Source of the DNA: JAPHTQ01 sp050299175
GTDB taxonomy: Bacteria > Pseudomonadota > Gammaproteobacteria > Thiohalomonadales > Thiohalomonadaceae
NCBI GenBank assembly: GCA_050299175.1
Contig: JBNKVM010000082.1
Span: forward strand, 118,642-182,641
Direction of reading: 5' to 3'
DNA: 64,000 nucleotides
Shown here in pieces: positions 25,510 through 34,124 of this stretch (position 1 is the first letter of the stretch; each line of letters starts with the position of its first letter). Below the pieces are notes generated by a model. That model had not been told where the DNA came from. It ran no database searches and was given only the letters and a program-made list of their open reading frames with translations. Position numbers and translations under genes: made by a program.

Positions 25510-27438
25510 TTAGTGATTATGGAGCCAGTTTTCCAGTTCTTTGGCGGGCATCGCTCTGGCGAATAGCCAACCCTGACAAACGTTACACGATTCGTTGCGC
25601 AGGAACTCCCACTGCTGGGTATCCTCCACCCCTTCAGCAACGGTCTCCATGCCAAGGTGAGCGGCCATGGCGATAATCACCTGGCACATCTGTGCGTTGT
25701 TGTGATCGTGCGGCAGTCCCCGGACAAAGGTGCGATCGATTTTCAGTCGTTGCGGACGCAGACACTGCAGGTAACTGAGTGATGAATAGCCCGTACCGAA
25801 GTCGTCGACAGCCAGTGGAATGCCCAGTTCGGCGGTGGCGGCGAGAATATCTGCCGCTACATTTGGATTGACCATAATGGCTGTTTCGGTCAACTCCAGT
25901 TCCAGCATCTCAGGATGAAGTTCGTACTCCTGTATCAATTGCTCCAGTGTTGTGACCAGCCCATCATTGATCAGTTGTGCCGCAGAAATATTGATCGCTA
26001 TCCGTGGAATTTTTATTCCGGCTTTGTTCCATGCGGACATCTGGCGGCAGGATTCTTCCAGTACCCAGTTACCGATATCATGGATCAGGCCACTTTGCTC
26101 TGCCAGAGGGATGAACTGATCAGGCAGGATGATGCCCTGCTCTGGATGGCGCCAGCGAACCAGCGCCTCAACCCCGGCGAGTTGTTTTGTCTCACTGAAG
26201 AGTTGCGGCTGGTAGTGCAGTTCCAGTTCATTCTGTCGTAGTGCACGGCGCAACCCACTGAGCAGCGTTACCCGTTCAAGTGCGGAGCGTGATAGTGCCT
26301 CGGAGTAGAATTCGACCTCTTGTGAACCCTTCTCTTTAGCACGGTAGAGGGCAGTATCCGCATTGCGGATCAATAGTTCAGGATTAGTGCCGTTTTCCGG
26401 GTATAGGCTGATGCCGACACAGGCGGTAATGTAAACTTCCTGGTCAGTAATCGTACAGGGCCGACCAAGGGCGGTGAGGATCTTTTCCGTTACCTCCATC
26501 ACCTGATGTGGTTGGCGGATTTCGTTCAGCGCAATCAACATTTCGTCGCCGCCGGGACGGGCAACGATATCTTCGGCGCGTACGCATTCGATGATCCGTC
26601 TGGCGATATCCTGTAGCAGTGTGTCACCAGCCTTGAGGCCGAAGCTGTCGTTGATGTCTTTGAAGTTGTCCATATCCAGCATCAGCACGGCCAGCATGTA
26701 ATCGTGCCGATTCGCCTGGGCGATGGCCTGTTCCAGGCGGGCATGGAACATCTGTCGGTTGGGCAAGTTGGTTAAAGCATCGTGGTTGGCCTGGAACAGC
26801 AGCTGTTCCTCGGAGCGTTTGATACGGGTGAGATCACTGAAGAAACCGATGTAGTTGGCCAGTTTGCCTGATTCGTCGCGCACCGCATTGATGCTGAGCC
26901 AGACCGGGTAGGTATGACCGTCTTTGCGTCGGTTCCAGATCTCACCTGCCCAGTTATCGTGGGCGATGATGCTGGCCCACATCTGGCGGTAGAACTCATC
27001 GGAGTGATAGCCAGACTGAAAGGCACGTGGATTCATGCCTTCCAGTTCTGTTTCACTGTATCCGGTGACGGCGCTGAAGGCAGGATTGGCGGCAACGATA
27101 TTGCCTGCGATATCTGTAATGCATATGCCGTCGTGGCTGCTTTGATAAACCGCTCTGGCTAAGGCCAGCTCCTCTGTCGAGGTATCATCCTCATCATTAT
27201 TCGGAATGGTGAGCGAGAGGATGCGACATTTGCGAAAGACGATGCCGATGAGGGTATAAAGCAGGAGTGCGGTCAGCGCGATGAACACGCCATCTTCGAG
27301 AAACTCGTATGAGGTGAGATGTTGCCCTTCTGCGAAGAAATGTCCACCTAACAACTCGGAGAAAAGAACCCAGAGCGCTCCGAGGAAGATATAGAGGGTC
27401 GTAATCCAGAGACGTGGATTATGGTGGAGTGACCGCAT
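25510..27438 (-). CDS. PAS-GGDEF-EAL c-di-GMP signalling protein
   Basis: 642 residues: two N-terminal TMs (about 10-30 and 45-70), PAS domain (about 95-210, ARAVYQSSHDGICITD), GGDEF domain (about 220-380) and EAL domain (about 395-640). The cyclase motif reads GGDEM rather than GGDEF, with an RxxD inhibitory site (RAED) before it; the last position is the least critical. The EAL domain keeps EALVRW, DDFGTGYSS and KIDRTFV, so phosphodiesterase activity is likely. It therefore could be bifunctional or mainly a PDE. Single gene, followed downstream by lipoprotein gene. Confidence 0.92.
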   Translation of the reverse strand: MRSLHHNPRLWITTLYIFLGALWVLFSELLGGHFFAEGQHLTSYEFLEDGVFIALTALLLYTLIGIVFRKCRILSLTIPNNDEDDTSTEELALARAVYQSSHDGICITDIAGNIVAANPAFSAVTGYSETELEGMNPRAFQSGYHSDEFYRQMWASIIAHDNWAGEIWNRRKDGHTYPVWLSINAVRDESGKLANYIGFFSDLTRIKRSEEQLLFQANHDALTNLPNRQMFHARLEQAIAQANRHDYMLAVLMLDMDNFKDINDSFGLKAGDTLLQDIARRIIECVRAEDIVARPGGDEMLIALNEIRQPHQVMEVTEKILTALGRPCTITDQEVYITACVGISLYPENGTNPELLIRNADTALYRAKEKGSQEVEFYSEALSRSALERVTLLSGLRRALRQNELELHYQPQLFSETKQLAGVEALVRWRHPEQGIILPDQFIPLAEQSGLIHDIGNWVLEESCRQMSAWNKAGIKIPRIAINISAAQLINDGLVTTLEQLIQEYELHPEMLELELTETAIMVNPNVAADILAATAELGIPLAVDDFGTGYSSLSYLQCLRPQRLKIDRTFVRGLPHDHNNAQMCQVIIAMAAHLGMETVAEGVEDTQQWEFLRNESCNVCQGWLFARAMPAKELENWLHNH

Positions 27439-27822
27439 GATTGACTCGTTATTATCCTTTTTGGTCGATCTTGCAGGAGTGTTTTCTACGATAGAGACAA
27501 ACTATCGTTACCCCGTGGTCGGGTCAAGTGCGATTTGAGCGCATTCCCTTGCGCTCGATCAGGTTCAGTAAGACTTTTTTACGAATTTGCTCCAGATAAC
27601 GTTCCGCTGTCTGTTGACCGTACCTTCGATCTGCTCGGTATTGCCGGTGATCAGTGAAATGCCGCGCACAGCACCTGTTCTGTTGTCATGGTGTTTTCCT
27701 GCCAGTAAAAGCGCGTATTGTGCCTGTAGCCGAATGGGCTTGGCGGTTAACCCCGATGGCATCTCTGGCGAAACGGCGGGTTATCGCTACAATGGATTGC
27801 ACTGCAACATAGAAAGGTCGCC
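27439..27822. other. intergenic region with two short hairpins
   Basis: 384 bp between the divergent GGDEF-EAL and SLC13 genes. It contains hairpins CGATAG/CTATCG (27489-27507) and GAGCGCA/TGCGCTC (27537-27556). A 65-codon minus-strand ORF (27565-27762) lacks a ribosome site and is not convincing. Promoters for both flanking genes must lie here. Confidence 0.4.
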
Positions 27823-29658
27823 ATGAATTTCGTTTTGCCACCTGCGCCCGATGCACACGGTATTGCCGTATTGCTGCTGATTGTAGTGGCACTCTATCTC
27901 TTTACCCGAGAGAATATTCCACTGGAAACCTCCAGCCTGGTCGTACTGGTGTTGCTCGCGGTAGGCTTTCAGCTCTTCCCCTATCAGCACAACGGCACCA
28001 CCTTCGAAGCGATCGAACTGTTTCACGGTTTTGGGCATGAGGCATTGATTGCGGTAAGCGCGTTGATGATCGCCGGACAGGGACTGGTACGAACCGGGGC
28101 GCTGGAACCTGTCGGGCGGATATTGGCCAGATTCTGGGTAATCAGCCCGTTATTTTCCCTGTTGCTGACCCTGGTGATCGGCTCGCTGCTCAGCGCCTTC
28201 GTCAACAATGTGCCCATCGTCGTGCTGTTGTTACCGATTCTGGTAAGCGTCGCCCTGCGTACGGGCAAGTCCGCTTCTTCCATGCTGATGCCGATGGGTT
28301 TCGCCACCCTGGTTGGTGGTATGAGCACCACCATCGGCACCTCGACCAATCTATTGGTTATTGCTGTGGCGGCGGATCTCGGATTACGTCGCCTGCACAT
28401 GTTCGACTTCTTTCTTCCCGCAGCGATCGCCGGTGGCGCCGCAATCCTTTATCTCTGGCTGGTTGCGCCGCGCATCCTGCCTGAACGGATCGCGCGATTG
28501 AAAGACAGTTCACCCAGACTGTTTACTGCGCAGTTACATATCGAGGAAGAGAGTTTTGCCAACGGTAAAACTCTGGCGGAAGTGCACGACAAAGTCGGAG
28601 GCAAGATGCGGATTAAAGCGATCCATCGCGGCGATGCCCTAATCATGCCATTGCCCGATGCGCTACTGCAGGCAGGCGACAGTCTGGGAATTAACGATAC
28701 ACCGGAAAACCTGACCGAATTTGCCGAGGTGTTGGGCGCACGTCTCTATGCCGGGGATACGCCGGTGGATGAGGAAAATCCATTGCGCGCAGACGACCAG
28801 CAGATCGCCGAGATCGTGATAACTCAGGGTTCGCTGTTGGAAGGTTCTACGCTGACCCGTGCACGGTTTGCCGATCGCTACGGTGTAGTGACCATCGCAT
28901 TACATCGCTCAGGTGCCGCAGTACGTACGATGAATACCGAGCTTTCGGATATCCCGCTGCGCATCGGCGATGTCCTGTTGGTACAGGGCCATCAGGAACA
29001 GATCGCGGCGTTAAAGTTAGGTGGTGGATTGTTGGTGCTCGATGCCACCAGCGACTTGCCGCATACACAGCGAGCGCCACTGGCCCTGGCGATCATGGCC
29101 GGGATCATCGTAGTTGCGGCAGTGGGTCTGATGCCAATTGCAATTAGTGCAGTCGGCGGCGTGTTGCTGATGATTGTGACACGCTGCCTGCGTTGGCAGG
29201 ATGTGGTACAGGCGTTGAGTACGCCGGTCATTATGATCGTGGTTGCCAGTTTGGCGTTGGGAATGTCGTTGTTGGAAACCGGTGGTGCGGATTATCTGGC
29301 GCAGATCTATGTGGCGTTGGCGTCGGGCGCATCACCGACGGTAATGCTTTCAGGACTGATGCTAATCATGGCGGTGTTAACCAACATCGTTTCCAATAAT
29401 GCCGCTGCAGTGATCGGTACGCCTATCGCCATCAGCATTGCCCAGCAGATGGGTTTGCCTGCCGAGCCATTCGTGCTGGCGGTACTGTTCGGTGCGAATA
29501 TGAGTTACGCCACGCCCATGGCCTACAAGACCAACCTGCTGGTGATGAGTGCGGGGGGATATCATTTTTCCGATTTTATGCGGGTTGGTATTCCGTTGAC
29601 CCTGATCGTCTGGCTCGTTCTTAGCTGGTTGCTGCCGCAGCTATACGGTATCAGTTAA
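27823..29658 (+). CDS. SLC13/DASS-family anion permease with TrkA-C domains
   Basis: 611 residues. About eleven TM helices in two halves are separated by two RCK-C (TrkA-C) domains (about 220-300 and 310-395), the layout of SLC13 permeases related to sulfate or dicarboxylate uptake. Membrane motifs include FVNNVPIVVLLLPI and GTSTNLLVIAVAADLG in the first half and IVSNNAAAVIGTPIAIS in the second, the paired Asn-Thr/Asn sites that bind Na and anion. Substrate undetermined; sulfate or phosphate-like oxyanions are plausible. Converges with the glycosylase gene with an 18-bp overlap. Confidence 0.88.
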   Translation: MNFVLPPAPDAHGIAVLLLIVVALYLFTRENIPLETSSLVVLVLLAVGFQLFPYQHNGTTFEAIELFHGFGHEALIAVSALMIAGQGLVRTGALEPVGRILARFWVISPLFSLLLTLVIGSLLSAFVNNVPIVVLLLPILVSVALRTGKSASSMLMPMGFATLVGGMSTTIGTSTNLLVIAVAADLGLRRLHMFDFFLPAAIAGGAAILYLWLVAPRILPERIARLKDSSPRLFTAQLHIEEESFANGKTLAEVHDKVGGKMRIKAIHRGDALIMPLPDALLQAGDSLGINDTPENLTEFAEVLGARLYAGDTPVDEENPLRADDQQIAEIVITQGSLLEGSTLTRARFADRYGVVTIALHRSGAAVRTMNTELSDIPLRIGDVLLVQGHQEQIAALKLGGGLLVLDATSDLPHTQRAPLALAIMAGIIVVAAVGLMPIAISAVGGVLLMIVTRCLRWQDVVQALSTPVIMIVVASLALGMSLLETGGADYLAQIYVALASGASPTVMLSGLMLIMAVLTNIVSNNAAAVIGTPIAISIAQQMGLPAEPFVLAVLFGANMSYATPMAYKTNLLVMSAGGYHFSDFMRVGIPLTLIVWLVLSWLLPQLYGIS

Positions 29659-30081
29659 TACTTCCCACTCTGCGATACCGCCCCTGACTCGATGAAAGAG
29701 AGGGTGCAGGTGAATCGTTTTTACTCTGAGTAATTTTTCACGTCTGACGGGATCGCGCTGTTCCAGTTTGCGTAACAGATGATCAAATTCGTAACGAAGT
29801 TGTCCGCTACTGATAGCGATGGTTTTAGCGTAGCGGTTGCAGGCGATCTTGCTGCGATCAAAATGGTAGCCCCTGGCGTCAGCCTCGTCGGCCACCGTGC
29901 GCAAGTAGCTGGCAATCGCGCCAATCGGATTAGCTGTATCTTTAAACCGAATCAACTGCGGATGGTTGCGGTAACCTTTGGTTGCACTCTGTAATACCTT
30001 CTGTGCCAGCAGCGCTTCACGCCACAGGGCGACCAGCCCTTTGGCATCGAGGTAGCGGGGGTGGAGTGACCAAAGTCGCAT
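29641..30081 (-). CDS. pyrimidine dimer DNA glycosylase (endonuclease V-like)
   Basis: 146 residues. MRLWSLHPRYLDAKGLVALWREALLAQKVL and YRNHPQLIRFK match bacterial relatives of T4 endonuclease V, which cut the glycosyl bond at UV photodimers and nick the strand. The N-terminus has the expected short hydrophobic Met-Arg-Leu start with nearby Arg/Glu. It is longer than T4 enzyme by a few residues. Overlaps the 3' end of the SLC13 gene by 18 bp (convergent). Confidence 0.8.
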   Translation of the reverse strand: MRLWSLHPRYLDAKGLVALWREALLAQKVLQSATKGYRNHPQLIRFKDTANPIGAIASYLRTVADEADARGYHFDRSKIACNRYAKTIAISSGQLRYEFDHLLRKLEQRDPVRREKLLRVKTIHLHPLFHRVRGGIAEWEVLTDTV

Positions 30082-30369
30082 TTGTCCTGGCTTATAGTGG
30101 TTGTGATTATGATGTAGTGAGTCGGTAGACCCGTAGTGCCTAAGGCTAGTGTTTTAGTCGTGTTCTTGCATGAGAACATCGGCTTGGACTATAACCACTA
30201 AGAGTGGGTTCATTATTATAAGTAACAAGTCTCCACAGCAGATTGTTACGGCATTTCGGTTTAGTACAAAAGTAGTAGTGCGTAGGATGATGGTACCGGC
30301 AGCGGATGCGTGTGTTGGCAGGTACCTTGTACCTTATGCAAGCCATGGAAGGGACAGGATAATTTTTGA
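30082..30369. other. AT-rich intergenic region
   Basis: 288 bp upstream of the broken GGDEF gene. Loose TATAGTGGTT / AACCACTA inverted arms (near 30087 and 30188) are visible; no gene or clear promoter identified. Confidence 0.3.
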
Positions 30370-31518
30370 ATGCAATATGATTTAGACGATGTATGGGCGG
30401 ACAAGATGGAGGGGCTGACGGGGCTCAGCCGTATCCAGAAGCGCCGACTCTACCGCGTAATTATGGTGTGCGCTGTTGGCATTAGCTACGCAATCGACAC
30501 GGTTCTGCTTGTCCTGTTCAGTGGCGTGGGTGTTGGTGATTCCACCGTGGTCATGTTTTACGGTTACGCCGCTCTTGGGCATGTCGTGCTTTTCTCGTTA
30601 ATTCACGGCAGTGGTCTTAGCGATAAATCCAGAAACCCTCACTGGACTATCTGGCAGATGGTTTATGCCATTACAGTTCAGGTGGTATCAGTCATATTAG
30701 CACCAAAGTTGACCGCATTTTTCATGGGCATCATGTTCATCATTTATGCTTTCGGGACTTTGCGTATTTCTCTCAAGGAAGCATTGTTGATTTGGTTAGG
30801 TGCCTCGGTTGCCATGCTACTTGCCCTGGTGAGTGTGAATGATCCGGTTATTGCGCTATGGGTACCGGACCACACACAGGGTTTGCTGGTTGCCATCGCC
30901 TTTTCACTCATCTTGTTGCGCAGCATTGGATTGGGATATTACTCCACCATGCTACGCGTGAAGATGTATGAGAAGAGCCATGACTTTGAAAGTGCTGCGA
31001 CACACGACATGTTGACCGGACTTTATAATCGCAGTGTAATTTTGCCTGCGATTAGAGAATAGATTGCACTTATCAATCGAAATAAATCGATTGCAACATT
31101 GGCGATGCTGGATATCGATAACTTCAAAATTATCAATGACAGCATGGGGCATACAGTGGGTGATAATGTACTTAGTAGACTGGGTAATTGCCTTGAATCG
31201 CAGGTGCGTGAATCGGATATGGTTGGTCGTTACGGCGGGGAGGAATTTGTCTTCCTGATGCCGATGATGGAACGTGATGATGCAGCAGCGATGATGGAGC
31301 GGGTAAGAAAAGCTGTTTCGCAGCTGACTTGGAGTGAGATAGGTCAGGATGCGAAAATTACGATCTCTTGCGGTGTTACTAAAATTGAAGCGGGAGATAG
31401 TGTGGATAGTGTGATCAAACGCGCAGACGATGCGCTCTATGCGGCAAAGCGTGCGGGAAAAGATCAGGTCGTGACATACCAGGACGGTTTAACAGCGACG
31501 GAACAACTGGCGAATTAA
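30370..31518 (+). pseudogene. membrane GGDEF diguanylate cyclase, interrupted by in-frame TAG
   Basis: The frame from ATG 30370 codes for six TM helices followed by the start of a GGDEF domain (THDMLTGLYNRS) and stops at TAG 31060-31062. The same frame continues without another stop to 31518 with the rest of the domain: LAMLDIDNFKIINDSMGH, RESD inhibitory site and GRYGGEEFVFLMP. The stop lies where family members have a polar helix residue, and CAG to TAG is the simplest change. Either piece alone lacks a complete cyclase. Restart at ATG 31099 would leave out the first GGDEF helix. Probably a recent nonsense mutation or a sequence error. Confidence 0.85.
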
Positions 31519-31584
31519 TGTTGTGCGCTTGCGCCAGACAAAACATGCGCGAGCGCTGGAACCATTCTCCAGTACAAGATTTGA

Positions 31585-31989
31585 CTAAAGGATGTCTTTG
31601 ACTCGGGCGATCAGCCATGGAGCGAACAGACTGGCTAACAGCGCAACAAGAAATAGATCGCCGCGTGCAAGATTGAATACCTGAAGTATTTCCCCCCAGG
31701 GTTTACCAACAACGTAATGGCCGAATAGAAATTCGAAAGCCAGCGTCATACTGATCCATTGCAAGCCGATAGCAAAGTAGATTCCAGCGCTCTGTATGCC
31801 CAGTAGTGGAAAGGCCAGATAGGTGACCAGTAATATCAGGAAGGAGAGCGTCAGTCCGCTTAGTGGTAGTGCCAGGTCAGCATCGAACAGATGGGCTAGT
31901 GCATGCTCGCGGAAAAGACCGTTGGCGATAGCCAGAAACATCATGCCCAGCCAGATCAGGCTGGCCTTGAGAATTAATTGCAAAGTCAT
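31585..31989 (-). CDS. hypothetical membrane protein (4 TM)
   Basis: 134 residues, four predicted TM helices (LILKASLIWLGMMFLAIANGL, LSGLTLSFLILLVTYLAFPLLG, GIYFAIGLQWISMTLAFEFL, LFLVALLASLFAPWLIA). The central FGHYVVGKPWGEILQVFNLARGD loop is polar. No family assigned with confidence. Convergent with the broken GGDEF gene. Confidence 0.65.
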   Translation of the reverse strand: MTLQLILKASLIWLGMMFLAIANGLFREHALAHLFDADLALPLSGLTLSFLILLVTYLAFPLLGIQSAGIYFAIGLQWISMTLAFEFLFGHYVVGKPWGEILQVFNLARGDLFLVALLASLFAPWLIARVKDIL

Positions 31990-32058
31990 ATCGTCACCAA
32001 AACTGGACCGGTTTGGTGATCACTTTAGTCGTTCAACGACAAAGAAAAAAGTCGTTGC

Positions 32059-32361
32059 TTAACAGCACTCCTCTTCCAGCTGCTGTAGCAGGTCTAGCGC
32101 GGTTTCGTCCTGCCAGGTTTCGAAGAATTCACGGATCTGATTGATATTGGCATGAATCAGGTAGAGGTCATCCATTTGCGGCCCCGCTTCGCCAGCACGT
32201 TTCTTGTTGAAGTACTCCCAGAAAACATTGTTGCGACCTGGCTGGGTCAGCTGTTGATCGAGCAGTTCCATCAGGCGTGTGGCATTGCCATCGCAGTCGA
32301 TGCCCTCGAAGGTGATATAGCGATCGGTTTTTTGCTGTTTACAGCCGCATTCGGAAGACAT
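32059..32361 (-). CDS. cowN: CowN, N2-fixation sustaining protein
   Basis: 100 residues. The core DRYITFEGIDCDGNATRLMELL, FWEYFNKKRAG, LYLIHANINQIREFF and C-terminal LLQQLEEECC are the signature of CowN, which allows nitrogenase to work in the presence of CO by binding the enzyme. The N-terminal extension with Cys residues (SSECGCKQQ) is slightly longer than usual. An AGAGGG site precedes ATG. The upstream gene encodes a CooA-like sensor and a matching operator lies in the 78-bp gap, so CO-induced expression is expected. It implies the host is a diazotroph; nif genes are not in this window. Confidence 0.93.
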   Translation of the reverse strand: MSSECGCKQQKTDRYITFEGIDCDGNATRLMELLDQQLTQPGRNNVFWEYFNKKRAGEAGPQMDDLYLIHANINQIREFFETWQDETALDLLQQLEEECC

Positions 32362-32395
32362 CGTTCAAACCCTCTCATACCTGTTGCCCGGTCAG

Positions 32396-32399
32396 CATA
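32396..32399 (-). promoter_or_regulatory. predicted cowN -10 element
   Basis: On the minus strand TATGCT (plus 32394-32399) would place the transcript start near 32387, giving a short 25-nt leader. The CooA-like site would then be centred near -41.5, the class II activator position. Confidence 0.4.
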
Positions 32400-32420
32400 A
32401 CCGCAGCGGAATTCGCTGTC

Positions 32421-32436
32421 TGTCGGCTGGCCGACA
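32421..32436. promoter_or_regulatory. CooA-type operator TGTCG-N6-CGACA
   Basis: A perfect 16-bp palindrome (plus: TGTCGGCTGGCCGACA) lies between the sensor gene stop and cowN. The known R. rubrum CooA target is TGTCA-N6-CGACA, so spacing and right half match exactly. It starts about 60 bp upstream of the cowN ATG. Confidence 0.75.
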
Positions 32437-32439
32437 CAA

Positions 32440-33105
32440 TCATCCCTCCTGGGATAGATACATGGCGAGCCGCTCGCGGTCCTGCAACAGCAGGTTGCGG
32501 CGTCCCTGGCGCTGCAGGATGCCCTCGCGTTTCCATTGGTTGATCAAAGACACGCTTTGACGCGTGGTGCCGAGCAGACTGGCGATATCCTCCATCCCGA
32601 GATCCAGCGGGATCAACCAGCCGGAAGGATGCAACTGACCGCGGCGATCGGCAAGGCCGAGGAGGAAACGGGCCAGTCGTGCAGGCACTTCACGGAAGGT
32701 GAGATCCTCGATCAACTGGATCGCATCGGAGAGAAGTTGTCCGAGGACACGCATCATCTCGGGTGTCGCGCTGGGATCGCTGGCAAGGCGTTGGGCGAAT
32801 CCACGGGTCGGCATCGTCCACAGGCTCACGTCCGATACCGCTTCGATATAAGTCGGTGTGTGTGTGGTGAAGATGTCCCCGGATTCGAGGAAGCTGAGGC
32901 TAAGGTCGCGGTTTTCGCCCGCAAGGTAGACCCGCAGACGTCCACTGCGCACCACGAAGACCTCATCTCGCTCGTTACCCGGCGTGGAGAACAGTTGGCC
33001 CTTGTTCAATTCGCGCAGGCTAAAACCTGCCAGCAGGCCCTCGGGTTTATCGCCCCTGGCCAGGGTGGCCAGATCCAGAACAGGTTTCATGCAGGCACGT
33101 GACAT
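32440..33105 (-). CDS. cooA: CooA-like CO-sensing heme CRP/FNR regulator
   Basis: 221 residues: cNMP-like sensor domain (about 30-110), dimerisation helix (about 112-140) and winged HTH (MEDIASLLGTTRQSVSLINQW). The stretch GDIFTTHTPTYIEA aligns with GDIYCTHT of Carboxydothermus CooA: His82, the proximal heme ligand, is kept at the same number, whereas the neighbouring Cys (ligand in R. rubrum CooA) is Thr80. GRLRVYLAGE and LTFREVPARLARFLL also resemble CooA. Loss of Cys is known in CooA variants that use N-terminus/His ligation. Immediately upstream of cowN in the same direction. Start is uncertain: ATG 33090 would give MKPV as N-terminus, which matters because CooA uses its N-terminal amine as heme ligand. 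Confidence 0.75.
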   Translation of the reverse strand: MSRACMKPVLDLATLARGDKPEGLLAGFSLRELNKGQLFSTPGNERDEVFVVRSGRLRVYLAGENRDLSLSFLESGDIFTTHTPTYIEAVSDVSLWTMPTRGFAQRLASDPSATPEMMRVLGQLLSDAIQLIEDLTFREVPARLARFLLGLADRRGQLHPSGWLIPLDLGMEDIASLLGTTRQSVSLINQWKREGILQRQGRRNLLLQDRERLAMYLSQEG

Positions 33106-33213
33106 AACAGCTGCTTCGCAAAATAGGTGCCAGTAGATAAATCATTGAAATATAAAAGTCTGGCTGAGAAATGGCGTATAGATTGTGTGGTTTGCGACAG
33201 GCAGGCTCCGTCG

Positions 33214-33459
33214 TCACTCAGCAGCCATTGCCCGGTTTTTCAGGTGTTGCCAGATCCTGAAGGCGATCAGGATTGGTAACAGAAAGACAACCTACCAGCC
33301 AAATGCTAGCAGTGCGGATTCAAGCCATGAAGGCAGGATGCCTGCGTGCGGACCGGCGAAAAACCATACGACGACGAAAGTCACGATAGCGATGAAGGAG
33401 AGTGCGATCAGGTAGCTAAAGATGACGATGAGAGTGCGCCCAAGCAGAGCCTGCTTCAT
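33214..33459 (-). pseudogene. small two-TM membrane protein gene with in-frame TAG
   Basis: ATG 33459 overlaps the stop of the upstream methyltransferase gene (ATGA) and has GGAGGTGG before it. The frame gives one TM (LIVIFSYLIALSFIAIVTFVVVWFF), a GPHAGILPSWLE loop, then TAG at 33292-33294 after 55 codons. It is open again for 25 codons with VVFLLPILIAFRIWQHL, a plausible second TM, and ends with TGA at 33214-33216. This looks like an 81-residue two-TM protein truncated by a nonsense change (CAG or TGG to TAG); a genuine 55-residue product cannot be excluded. Confidence 0.55.
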
Positions 33460-33947
33460 ATCCACCTCCGTACTCGGGCCGCATAGGCATGGAATTCAGC
33501 GCCAAAGTTCTGTTGCAGGTGTCTCTCCTCAGGCTGGATCTGAAAGCGATTCATGTAAACCACAAACAGCGGTAGCAACAGAAACGGTAGATAGTTAGTC
33601 AGGTAACAGGCCCAGCCAGACAGCATCAGGAGAAAACCGAGATACATCGGGTTGCGGCTAAAACGGTACACCCCGCACACCACCATGCTTTCAGTCTGGT
33701 GTGGGTAACGCGGATCGGTCGTTGTCCTGGCCTTCAGAAATTCAAGCACACCCAATAGCGCAATGATCGAGCCTGTGCCCAATAAGCCAGCGGCGAGGAT
33801 CAGCGAACCCGGGATCGACACATCCATTTCAGGAAACGCCGTTGCCAATGCCAGCATCGCGGTAGCAAGGATGAGTACTTGAGCAATCGGGGGAATTCGT
33901 AGCTCCAGGAATTGCACAAAAGACGTCCTGTTGTTTAATCGATCCAT
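33456..33947 (-). CDS. isoprenylcysteine carboxyl methyltransferase-family membrane protein
   Basis: 163 residues from ATG 33947; an upstream in-frame ATG at 34016 adds a Cys-rich segment not typical of the family. Four TM helices, and the ICMT/PEMT motif VCGVYRFSRNPMYLGFLLMLSGWAC followed by EERHLQQNFGAEFHAYAARVRRW. The RNPMY...EE pattern binds S-adenosylmethionine. Bacterial members methylate lipids or unknown small targets. Its stop overlaps the start of the small broken membrane gene. Confidence 0.85.
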   Translation of the reverse strand: MDRLNNRTSFVQFLELRIPPIAQVLILATAMLALATAFPEMDVSIPGSLILAAGLLGTGSIIALLGVLEFLKARTTTDPRYPHQTESMVVCGVYRFSRNPMYLGFLLMLSGWACYLTNYLPFLLLPLFVVYMNRFQIQPEERHLQQNFGAEFHAYAARVRRWI

Positions 33948-33982
33948 GGCCTGATTATGCCCATTACACTGTCTCATCGCAT

Positions 33983-34075
33983 TGTCGCAAAGCAAACAAA
34001 GCCATCCGTAAATCACCTTTTTACGTTGCTAACTCATTGAAAGACGGCCATTCCTGCCCTGGCATAGCCTTTGCA
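33983..34075 (+). promoter_or_regulatory. NifA-like UAS and sigma-54 promoter
   Basis: TGGCATAGCCTTTGCA (34060-34075) matches the -24/-12 consensus TGGCAC-N5-TTGCA with one difference. About 75 bp upstream is TGT-N10-ACA (33983-33998), the NifA upstream activator pattern. Transcript start would be near 34087, 38 bp before the Fe-S protein gene. Confidence 0.6.
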
Positions 34076-34124
34076 CTTATCAATAATACCCAGCGGTTAG
34101 GACCGAGAGCGCCTAACTTTTCGC

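Noticed and set aside
27565..27762. 65-codon minus-strand ORF in the gap before the SLC13 gene
   Set aside because: No ribosome site, no recognisable domain, and it runs into the promoter region of the SLC13 gene.
31060..31062. Amber (TAG) recoding, e.g. pyrrolysine, to explain the split GGDEF gene
   Set aside because: TAG is used as an ordinary stop by many intact genes here (polA, resB, nnrS, murI neighbours), and no pylT/pylS-like feature is seen.
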